A stretch of DNA of 5,831 bases from UBA12158 sp035562735 (GTDB taxonomy: Bacteria > Patescibacteriota > Microgenomatia > UBA12405), in contig DATMWB010000006.1 in assembly GCA_035562735.1 (NCBI GenBank), positions 1 to 5,831 of the forward strand, written 5' to 3'. Shown here piece after piece: positions 1 through 5,818 of the stretch. The notes beneath the pieces are model-generated. The model ran no database searches, had not been told where the DNA came from, and saw nothing but the letters and a program-made list of their open reading frames with translations. The first letter of the stretch is position 1. Each line of letters opens with the position of its first letter. A program made the translations under genes and the position numbers.

Positions 1-1028
1 GTTGAAACCTCCTCAACTTTAATTGAATCAAACGAAGAGGTGAAATATGGGTTTGTCGCCAGAAATTCCTTATAAAAAACAGGCGTTGTTGGAACAACAA
101 AATTTACACTACCCTTCTTCTCAAGGTTTCTTAGAAATTCAACCAGTTGAGACATCTGAATAGTTGTCCTAAGTAGATCAACGTTATCAAAAAAGAAAAT
201 TACTTTTCCAAAAGTACCAACTTCCTCGGTTATTTTTCTTATATTTTCTTGACTACTATTTAACGACAAAGCAAACAAACTACCTACATCAAGAGAAATT
301 ACTCTTGTATCTTCAAAAGAAGATAAATTTTGTGAGGATAAAAACTGAGCAAGTGCAATCCCCAGTGTTGACTTTCCAACCCCTTCTTCGCCCAAAAGTA
401 TTAGATGGTGTTTATTTTCTCTAATAAGAATTCTCACAATAGAGTCAAGCTCTTTTTTTCTATCTTGATAGACAGTTGCTTTGTTCTTTGATGTACTGGT
501 TAAATCAACAGTAAATTTCTCCATTGATCCAGAAATAGACAAGTTGTTTTGATTTTTACTTTTCAAGTCGACATCCGAAAATATAAAATCTGTACTGGGG
601 TGAACACTAATAGCCAATAACAGATGACTATTTAATACCTCGGATGAGGACTCTTGTTTCGAAATAAAGTAAGCCCCTATCAACACCTCCTTAATTTCAG
701 GAGCAAAGTAGACAATACCATCATATGTTTTTCCCTTATCGGGGGCGTGTTTTATAAGTCTTTCTTGAATTATTAACAAGGATTCTTTTCCAACAAGCTC
801 CAATTTAAGATCTTTTGATATTAATACTCTAAGCAAATCAACAGGGTCAACACTAGATTTTTTTTGTTTCTTCGCCTCATAAAAAGTATCCTTTAAAGTA
901 GTCAGTGCTTCTTTTGAGTAATAATCAAAGACATTAGTTAATTCACTTTCCCCATTAGATCTATTATCGGTTCCCATGACCTTTTCCTCTTTTGTTTTTG
1001 GCATAAGCAATGTTTGGTCGGAAGTCAT
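1..1028 (-). CDS. Clp/AAA+ ATPase-like protein with Clp N-domain and degenerate first AAA+ module (partial, continues past left edge)
   Basis: The reading frame is open from an ATG at 1028 down to the window edge: 342 codons without a stop, C-terminus missing. Residues about 33-72 and 104-146 resemble the two helical repeats of the Clp N-terminal domain (for example SEVLNSHLLLAIS near 129-141). Residues 175-230 follow the ClpB/ClpC linker into Walker A, GEEGVGKST at 213-221. Walker B reads VIFFFDN (276-282), so the usual catalytic glutamate is asparagine. The usual pore loop with YRGEFE is replaced by a Ser/Asn-rich stretch near 254-262. The sensor-1 strand FVVPTTP (310-316) is kept. The segment that is usually LERRFxxI reads FTSSFDSI (329-336), so both expected arginine fingers are absent. 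Known family members are hexameric unfoldases that partner ClpP or act alone. This one probably binds ATP, but its first module should hydrolyse it poorly; the missing second module may do the work. Its start abuts the TAA of the zinc-finger gene, which implies translational coupling. Confidence 0.85.
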   Translation of the reverse strand, partial: MTSDQTLLMPKTKEEKVMGTDNRSNGESELTNVFDYYSKEALTTLKDTFYEAKKQKKSSVDPVDLLRVLISKDLKLELVGKESLLIIQERLIKHAPDKGKTYDGIVYFAPEIKEVLIGAYFISKQESSSEVLNSHLLLAISVHPSTDFIFSDVDLKSKNQNNLSISGSMEKFTVDLTSTSKNKATVYQDRKKELDSIVRILIRENKHHLILLGEEGVGKSTLGIALAQFLSSQNLSSFEDTRVISLDVGSLFALSLNSSQENIRKITEEVGTFGKVIFFFDNVDLLRTTIQMSQLVEFLRNLEKKGSVNFVVPTTPVFYKEFLATNPYFTSSFDSIKVEEVS

Positions 1029-1322
1029 TTAGTTAAATAGAAATTTTATAAATTGTCCAAATACATAGACCAATAAGAACAGGAACATAATACTTAAAAT
1101 TATTATTACTATTTTTATAGTCTTTACTTTGTTTCTAACTTTAAAATCAACGTAAGTGGGTGCACCAAAGAAAAAAATATTGTCAGTCCAAGCAAGAAAC
1201 ACCCCCTTACCACCACACTTAGTACACTCTTCTCTTTTTTCTGCTCCTTCTTTCTCCACACTTCCCCAGCCGTTACAAACTGGACATCTTGAAGTTTGGG
1301 CATAAAATTTTGAGTTAATCAC
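1029..1322 (-). CDS. small membrane protein with DnaJ-type zinc-finger motifs
   Basis: A 97-residue protein starting with GTG at 1322. The N-terminal half carries two CxxCxGxG motifs, CPVCNGWG (13-20) and CTKCGGKG (33-40). This is the pattern of the DnaJ central zinc finger, here with only two of the four repeats, enough for one zinc site. Residues about 69-90 form one hydrophobic membrane segment. The preceding stretch (61-70) holds five Lys/Arg, so by the positive-inside rule the zinc finger faces the cytoplasm and only a short tail lies outside. There is no J domain, so it is not a DnaJ. It is the first gene of a two-gene unit with the Clp-like ATPase: the TAA stop is followed directly by that gene's ATG. 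A reasonable inference is a membrane anchor or substrate adaptor for the ATPase, but nothing in the sequence proves this. The GTG sits 7 nt after a -10-like TAGAAT. Confidence 0.85.
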   Translation of the reverse strand: MINSKFYAQTSRCPVCNGWGSVEKEGAEKREECTKCGGKGVFLAWTDNIFFFGAPTYVDFKVRNKVKTIKIVIIILSIMFLFLLVYVFGQFIKFLFN

Positions 1323-1329
1323 TTCTTCT

Positions 1330-1357
1330 ATTCTAATCTAAAAATACGCTATTACAA
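1330..1357 (-). promoter_or_regulatory. putative promoter of the zinc-finger/Clp-like pair
   Basis: Read on the minus strand, TTGTAA (1357-1352) is followed after 16 nt by TAGAAT (1335-1330, five of six matches to TATAAT). Seven nucleotides later the GTG start begins at 1322. Transcription would begin at or next to the start codon, giving a leaderless or nearly leaderless mRNA. The same TTGTAA hexamer recurs in the promoter at 3772. Confidence 0.5.
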
Positions 1358-1377
1358 AGTCTATTCTTTAATAGATT
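1358..1377. repeat. inverted repeat between two divergent promoters (possible operator)
   Basis: AGTCTATT, loop CTTT, AATAGATT: a 6-bp perfect dyad (TCTATT/AATAGA) extended by a G-T and an A-T pair. It lies directly upstream of the minus-strand -35 element and just upstream of where the -35 of the ABC promoter would fall, so a bound regulator could affect both directions. A run of six T (1381-1385 and the base before it or close by) makes it look terminator-like on the plus strand, but no plus-strand gene lies upstream to terminate, and the stem is AT-rich and weak. Confidence 0.35.
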
Positions 1378-1400
1378 AATTTTTTCTTTGTTCTACAAAT

Positions 1401-1409
1401 TGTTATACT
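1401..1409 (+). promoter_or_regulatory. putative extended -10 promoter of the ABC transporter genes
   Basis: TGTTATACT combines the extended element TGn with TATACT (five of six matches to TATAAT). No good -35 is seen at 16-18 nt spacing, which fits an extended -10 promoter. Five nucleotides separate the hexamer from the ATG at 1415, so the expected start site falls on or beside the A of the ATG: a leaderless transcript. Confidence 0.6.
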
Positions 1410-1414
1410 ATTTT

Positions 1415-2146
1415 ATGAACAAAATACCTGCCATTGAACTTCGTGGAGTATCCAAAGAATTTAAAAAATTTTTAGCTGTTTCAGATTTAAATTTATCTGT
1501 AAACTTAGGGGAAATATATGCTTTAATTGGCCCAAATGGTGCTGGTAAGACGACAACCATAAAAATGATTACCACCTTAATTGAACCCACAAAAGGCGAG
1601 ATAGATATTATGGGAAAAAATGTTTCAAAATTCCCAGTGATAAAGAAGGACTTTGGTTATATTCCAGATGAACCTTATCTTTATCCCTACTTAACTGGTA
1701 AAGAATTTTTAGAGTTTGTTGGGGATGTTCACGGTTTATCAAGAAGCGAGACTGAGCATCGATCAAAGTTACTTTTAGATCGTTTTCACTTACATGAGGT
1801 TATCAACGGTTTTTTCTCCGATTACTCTCGTGGTAACAAACAAAAAGTAACCATTATTGCTGCTCTTTTACATCAGCCAAAGGTGTTAATTGTCGATGAA
1901 CCAATAGTCGGTCTAGATGTTGAAAGTCAGAGAATCACCAAACAAATATTTCGCGAATTTGCCGATAAAGGTGGGGCAATACTTCTATGTACTCACACCC
2001 TTACAGTGGCTCAATCAATTGCCAACAGAGTTGGTATCCTCAATCAAGGCAAACTTATTGCCCAAGGGCACATCAAAGATCTCCAGAAGTTAGTCAAGAA
2101 AAAAAATGCCGATTTAGAAACTATTTATTTGGATATCTTAGAATAA
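1415..2146 (+). CDS. ABC transporter ATP-binding protein, ABC-2/EcsA-like type
   Basis: A 243-residue cytoplasmic nucleotide-binding subunit of normal length. Walker A is GPNGAGKTT (39-47). The Q-loop region GYIPDEPYLYPYLTG (81-95) has Asp at the usual Gln position; acidic residues there are common in EcsA-like ABC-2 ATPases. The signature is YSRGNKQKV (137-145), Walker B VLIVDEP (157-163) with catalytic E162, the D-loop VGLD (165-168), and the switch histidine H194. All catalytic elements are intact, so it should be an active ATPase powering the permease encoded 2 bp downstream. An upstream in-frame TTG at 1388 would add nine residues, but it lies in front of the -10 element, so the ATG at 1415 is chosen. 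There is no Shine-Dalgarno site; the transcript is probably leaderless. The substrate cannot be read from the sequence. Confidence 0.95.
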   Translation: MNKIPAIELRGVSKEFKKFLAVSDLNLSVNLGEIYALIGPNGAGKTTTIKMITTLIEPTKGEIDIMGKNVSKFPVIKKDFGYIPDEPYLYPYLTGKEFLEFVGDVHGLSRSETEHRSKLLLDRFHLHEVINGFFSDYSRGNKQKVTIIAALLHQPKVLIVDEPIVGLDVESQRITKQIFREFADKGGAILLCTHTLTVAQSIANRVGILNQGKLIAQGHIKDLQKLVKKKNADLETIYLDILE

Positions 2147-2148
2147 AA

Positions 2149-3777
2149 ATGAATATTACCAAGGCCCTTTTAGTAAGAGAAAGGCAAAGAAGCCTAAACT
2201 GGTTAAAGGACAATACCGCCACAAAATTATTCGTAATATTTGCCTTTTTTTTGGTTATCCTTGGGATAATTTTTGCAGAATACAAAATTACTTCAATCTA
2301 TTTAAGTTTTATCAATAACTACCCTCCATTTGGTCCAGCCATCGCTTTGTATTCGCTAAAAGTAGCAGTCTTTATGCTTTTCATCTTTGCCATTATTAGC
2401 TCAACAGTAATTAGCCTTTCAACCCTCTACCAAAGTCCGAGCCTTACCCATTTATTTACTCTTCCAATTTCCCCAACTTCTATATATAAAAGTAAATTTA
2501 TTCCAGGATGGATTAGTTCTTTGTTTGTATTATTACTTATATTTCCACTCTTTTATATCTATAACAAATATATATTTAAATCCGGATCTTTCTTTATCGT
2601 AGTGAGTTTGGGTTTAATAATTTTATCAACTGTCAGCCAAGCCTTGGGAACCATTATCTCAACTACTATTACTTTTCTGTTTGGAAAAATTAATAGAAAA
2701 AAACAGCTATTTGTTTTTATTAGTATGTTTGCTGCCTTCGCTTTTCTTATTAAACTTTTATTTCCATCTGGTTTATACAAGTTATACGATTCAACAAATT
2801 ATTCCAGTTTTCAAAATCAGCTAGACAGTTTCCCCCTCATGGGAAAACTGTTACCCACAAATTGGTTAGTAGATGCACTGGGGGGAAATTTTAATTTATT
2901 TTCACTCTTTGTTACCCTAGTAACAGTTGTTGCCTTATTAGTGCTTGTTCGGGAAATTGGAAATAAATACTATTTGTCAGCCTGGCGACATGCCCAAAAC
3001 CAAAGCTTTCTTGCTAGCAATAATTCTCCTCAAAAAGTCAAGTCATTTTTTCCCAAAATATTAGATTCAAAAAATATATATTACCCACTTATCATAAACG
3101 ATGTTTTGTCTTTGCTTAGATCAAGTAAAGAAGTAAATTACACGGTTTTTCTAGGAAGCATGTTGCTAATTCTTGTTTTGTCTATAAAAAATTTGGTTAT
3201 CCTAAAAGACACCACCCAAGGTCTTCTCTTCGCGATATATTTAATCGCCTTTGTTAGCACTACTTTGATTTTTTTAATTTCTGCAATTAGATCAATATTT
3301 CCCTTAGTTGCAAGAGAAAGGGGGACTAGCTGGTTTTCATTTACTCTTCCGATTTCCAGAAAAAAATATCTTTTTCAAAAAGTAATATTTTCATTTCTTG
3401 TTGGATTTCCAAGTATTCTAGTGTCCGTTCTAGTAGTCTCTGGTCTTAGATTGGCCAGGGAAGATGCTCTTATTTTTGTATTGTTTATGTCTCTTACTAT
3501 CATCCTAAATAATTTAATTCAATGTCTTTTTGGTGCCATAAACCCAAATTTTAAAGAATCCGATAACTCAGATGCTATCAGTACCAGTAGCCAAGGTATT
3601 GCCGGTTTGATTCTTTCACTTTTTGTAATTGTTGTTTCTACTATTCAGTTAAACGGATATTTTCACTCCAATATTGATGGTTGGGGATTATTGCTTCGCT
3701 GGTCAATAACTGCCATTATTACCCTCTTGCCTACCAGTATTGTTGCCATCAAATCAACAAAAAAATATTCATTGTAA
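2149..3777 (+). CDS. ABC-2 type transporter permease, 12 membrane segments in two homologous halves
   Basis: A 542-residue integral membrane protein and the membrane partner of the preceding ATPase (2-bp gap, TAAAAATG, surely one transcript). Hydrophobic segments fall near residues 26-44, 66-92, 122-139, 147-177, 186-204, 249-268, 332-352, 358-382, 411-431, 438-462, 483-500 and 516-535. Two motifs occur once in each half at matching places. TLPIS follows the second helix of each half (104-108 and 399-403), and LFGxIN follows the fourth (177-182 and 460-465). This points to two fused six-helix units, so a single chain could form the whole pore with two copies of the ATPase. The frame is open further upstream to an ATG at 1987, but that stretch overlaps the ATPase gene and reads as polar non-membrane sequence, so the ATG at 2149 is chosen. 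The family resembles large ABC-2/EcsB-like exporter permeases; the cargo is unknown. Confidence 0.9.
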   Translation: MNITKALLVRERQRSLNWLKDNTATKLFVIFAFFLVILGIIFAEYKITSIYLSFINNYPPFGPAIALYSLKVAVFMLFIFAIISSTVISLSTLYQSPSLTHLFTLPISPTSIYKSKFIPGWISSLFVLLLIFPLFYIYNKYIFKSGSFFIVVSLGLIILSTVSQALGTIISTTITFLFGKINRKKQLFVFISMFAAFAFLIKLLFPSGLYKLYDSTNYSSFQNQLDSFPLMGKLLPTNWLVDALGGNFNLFSLFVTLVTVVALLVLVREIGNKYYLSAWRHAQNQSFLASNNSPQKVKSFFPKILDSKNIYYPLIINDVLSLLRSSKEVNYTVFLGSMLLILVLSIKNLVILKDTTQGLLFAIYLIAFVSTTLIFLISAIRSIFPLVARERGTSWFSFTLPISRKKYLFQKVIFSFLVGFPSILVSVLVVSGLRLAREDALIFVLFMSLTIILNNLIQCLFGAINPNFKESDNSDAISTSSQGIAGLILSLFVIVVSTIQLNGYFHSNIDGWGLLLRWSITAIITLLPTSIVAIKSTKKYSL

Positions 3778-3800
3778 ATAGTGCCCCACTAAAGTAGTAT
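3772..3800 (+). promoter_or_regulatory. putative promoter of the proline-rich protein / glycosyltransferase genes
   Basis: TTGTAA (3772-3777) and TAGTAT (3795-3800) are separated by exactly 17 nt, each matching four of six consensus bases. The -35 overlaps the TAA stop of the permease gene. Six nucleotides lie between the -10 and the ATG at 3807, so the transcript would again be leaderless. Confidence 0.5.
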
Positions 3801-3806
3801 TAATGT

Positions 3807-4310
3807 ATGGAACCACAAGACAATCCTGTTGAAGACAAAATCTTGGCTCTTGATTCAAAAGAAGCACTTCCACTTGAAGCACCAAGTAACCCTCCACTTG
3901 AACCAGTCAAAACAAGTTCTCACGCCTCACCTTCAGATCTGATAATTATCGCTGAGCCAAAAGCTCCACCTCAAGAAGCCCCTATTACTCCAGAGTCTCC
4001 CAAAACTGACACCAAAGAAGTTCAAGAAACCACTACTCCTTCACCCACCCCCCTCGAAACTGTAACGACTCCCACCCCAGATTCAAATCCCCCCACACCA
4101 GTAGAACCTCAGTTACCACCAATTCCCACTACGCCACTTGTTCCTCCAATAGTTTCACCACCAGTTGCCCCGACTCCAGAACCATCATTAGTTTCCTCAG
4201 AGGTAGAACCCCAAAAAAAGAGTAAGCTAATTCCCATATCAATCATTCTTCTAATTCTATTTCTTGCCATTTACGCCGCAGTCACCCTTAGTGAAGTATT
4301 TACAAAATAA
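3807..4310 (+). CDS. proline-rich, C-terminally membrane-anchored protein
   Basis: A 167-residue protein with no recognised domain. Residues 1-136 contain about 35 prolines (about one in four), with many Thr, Ser, Glu and repeated PP, TP and EP pairs, so this part should be an extended disordered stalk. There is no N-terminal signal peptide. A KKSK cluster (137-140) precedes one hydrophobic segment (about 141-161), leaving a tail of about six residues. The positive cluster before the helix suggests a tail-anchored topology with the stalk in the cytoplasm; the opposite orientation, with the stalk as a surface spacer, cannot be excluded. The coding strand is strongly C-rich over G (for example 4021-4080), unlike its neighbours, because of the CCN codons. 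The glycosyltransferase follows at once, so the two are probably co-transcribed. No function can be assigned. Confidence 0.85.
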   Translation: MEPQDNPVEDKILALDSKEALPLEAPSNPPLEPVKTSSHASPSDLIIIAEPKAPPQEAPITPESPKTDTKEVQETTTPSPTPLETVTTPTPDSNPPTPVEPQLPPIPTTPLVPPIVSPPVAPTPEPSLVSSEVEPQKKSKLIPISIILLILFLAIYAAVTLSEVFTK

Positions 4311-5667
4311 TTCTTTGATAAAAAAAGTACTAAAAATACTCCCAATTTTGCTAATTATTTTCGCCTGGCTTTTCCTTTCATTTGAACCCTTAAAACATCC
4401 AATGGAAACCAATGAGATGGATGCGTATTCAAGACTTGTCAACATCACAAGAAAACAACCCATTGATGAGGGTGTCTGGTTACCTGGTTTTGGTTATATT
4501 ATGAAGCTATTCCTATTAATTCCTGACAACGGCACTTACCTAAACATTAGGATCGGAATATATATATTTACCCTCCTTTCAGCATTCATTATCTACAGGG
4601 TTATCAAGAGTTTAACCTCAAATCATTATTATTCCTTATTCGGGATGACAATGTTTTTATTTCACCCCCTGACAATACAGTTGTCAGTTCTAACTCTCAC
4701 AGAACCACTTTGGATATTTTTTATATTGTTATCAATATATTATTTATTTTTTTCAGACAGAAAAAACCGCCTTTCTCTATCTCTGGTTTTTTATATAATT
4801 AGTCAAACAATTCGTTTTGAATCTTGGCTTCTTATCCCCGTGATAGCGATATTTTCACTTAATGCTCTTCGTCACAAAAAAATATCTGTTTTCCAATTTA
4901 TTCTTATCTTTGTTTTTCCAATATTTTGGTTTTTTGTCACTTTTTTAGATGTTGGATATTTATTTTCCTTTGTTTTAAAAAAATATCATTGCAGTACCAA
5001 TGAACCATCACCGCTTCATTGGAACATAACAAATATTATCTATGATTTAAAAATACAACTATCAACCTATGTTTTTTCAAAATTAGGTATTTTTATTGTC
5101 CTCCTAATTGGCATTTTTCAAAAAAATAAAAAAATTTCTATTATTTCATTTTCGTCTCTTTATCTGCTTATTGTGTTTGTCATCGAAACCTACACATCTT
5201 TTAATGAAAACACTACTCCTAGATTTTTTTATTATTTAGTTCCCATAATTACTATTGTTTTTCCGTATCTTGTATCTATTTTTGCTAAAAAAAACATAAA
5301 AAAACCATTTCTGAAAATAATATTTACTCTATCTCTTTGTCTTATTATCTTTCTAGAATACTTTACATTAAACAACAACTATTATTCGGAATTTACCAGA
5401 GAAGCACGGGAAATAAAAAATATAATTAATGAATTACAAATATCAAAAAATAATATTGTCATATTTTGCGCACCTTATTTTGATTTCTCGACTTTGTTTT
5501 CTTATGAAACAGACTATAAAATTTTCCCCTGTTCAAAAGACTATTATTTAGATCCTAATTATCATGGAGTCTTAATTGGTGATGTGGATACTTCTGATAT
5601 TTATGATCAGGAAAGAAGGTGGACAAACAAAATTTCATATAGAAATTTAATTTTCTATAGATTTTAG
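4291..5667 (+). CDS. GT-C type membrane glycosyltransferase (GT39/ArnT/PIG-V-like)
   Basis: About 458 residues from a GTG start, with about ten hydrophobic segments and a soluble C-terminal part of about 100 residues. After the first helix comes an acidic loop, ETNEMDAYSRL, with E42 and D44; GT-C enzymes keep their catalytic acid in this loop. WLPGFGY (63-69), LTEPLWIFF (136-144) and RFESWLL (175-181) match the recurring patterns of the PMT/RgtA-type families. Such enzymes move sugars from polyprenyl-phosphate donors onto protein, lipid or glycan on the outer face of the membrane; donor and acceptor are unknown here. The C-terminal domain, probably extracytoplasmic, has two cysteines (393 and 414) that could pair. 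The start is uncertain: in-frame TTG codons at 4264 and 4315 are alternatives, none with a Shine-Dalgarno site. GTG 4291 overlaps the previous gene by 20 bp; TTG 4315 would follow its stop by 4 bp. All three keep the first helix. Confidence 0.8.
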   Translation: MKYLQNNSLIKKVLKILPILLIIFAWLFLSFEPLKHPMETNEMDAYSRLVNITRKQPIDEGVWLPGFGYIMKLFLLIPDNGTYLNIRIGIYIFTLLSAFIIYRVIKSLTSNHYYSLFGMTMFLFHPLTIQLSVLTLTEPLWIFFILLSIYYLFFSDRKNRLSLSLVFYIISQTIRFESWLLIPVIAIFSLNALRHKKISVFQFILIFVFPIFWFFVTFLDVGYLFSFVLKKYHCSTNEPSPLHWNITNIIYDLKIQLSTYVFSKLGIFIVLLIGIFQKNKKISIISFSSLYLLIVFVIETYTSFNENTTPRFFYYLVPIITIVFPYLVSIFAKKNIKKPFLKIIFTLSLCLIIFLEYFTLNNNYYSEFTREAREIKNIINELQISKNNIVIFCAPYFDFSTLFSYETDYKIFPCSKDYYLDPNYHGVLIGDVDTSDIYDQERRWTNKISYRNLIFYRF

Positions 5668-5686
5668 TTGCAAAAAAATAGTAAAT

Positions 5687-5715
5687 TTGCTCACTATATT
5701 TATTTTTGTTAAGAT
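5687..5715 (+). promoter_or_regulatory. putative promoter of the 30-residue membrane protein gene
   Basis: TTGCTC (5687-5692) and TAAGAT (5710-5715) lie 17 nt apart, and the -10 is preceded by TGT, giving an extended -10 (TGTTAAGAT). Six nucleotides separate it from the ATG at 5722, the same leaderless geometry as at 1401 and 3772. Confidence 0.45.
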
Positions 5716-5721
5716 ATTATT

Positions 5722-5814
5722 ATGAATGATTTAAGGGGTAACAAAAATTTTCGTCTTATACTTATTGCCACTTTTATAATAATTGTCGCTTACATGTTGT
5801 ACTCTCTTTATTAA
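5722..5814 (+). CDS. 30-residue single-helix membrane protein
   Basis: A small open frame of 30 codons ending in TAA. The first 11 residues are polar and basic (MNDLRGNKNFR); residues 12-30 are almost all hydrophobic and form one membrane helix running to the C-terminus. The basic N-terminus suggests it stays in the cytoplasm. Support for a real gene comes from the promoter-like -35/extended -10 placed 6 nt before the ATG, from the composition, and from the next start codon lying 4 nt after the stop. I recognise no family. A chance frame of this length is quite possible, so this is a candidate only. Confidence 0.5.
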   Translation: MNDLRGNKNFRLILIATFIIIVAYMLYSLY

Positions 5815-5818
5815 ATAT

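Noticed and set aside
1029..1322. Annotating the zinc-finger protein as DnaJ
   Set aside because: It has no J domain and only two of the four CxxCxGxG repeats, plus a membrane helix; it shares only the zinc-finger motif type.
1388..1414. Nine-residue N-terminal extension of the ABC ATPase from TTG 1388
   Set aside because: The extension covers the extended -10 element, and the ATG at 1415 gives the normal family length and start.
1987..2148. Upstream extension of the permease frame from ATG 1987
   Set aside because: It lies wholly inside the ATPase gene in another frame, reads as polar low-quality protein, and the ATG at 2149 sits 2 bp after the ATPase stop.
2559..2780. Minus-strand open frame of 73 codons inside the permease gene
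   Set aside because: It is antisense to a clear gene, with no recognisable domain or promoter; similar antisense frames at 1408-1590 and 4257-4463 were dismissed for the same reason.
3807..4310. TonB-like energy transducer suggested by the proline-rich segment
   Set aside because: TonB has an N-terminal anchor and a folded C-terminal domain; here the anchor is C-terminal and no folded domain follows.
5670..5690. Possible terminator hairpin GCAAA/TTTGC after the glycosyltransferase
   Set aside because: The stem is only 5 bp with an 11-nt loop, no T run follows directly, and it overlaps the likely -35 of the next promoter.
1029..5814. Recoding of TGA (as in Gracilibacteria/SR1)
   Set aside because: All long genes read through normally without in-frame TGA, stops are TAA or TAG, and glycines use ordinary GGN codons. 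The lack of TGA stops in six genes is too small a sample.
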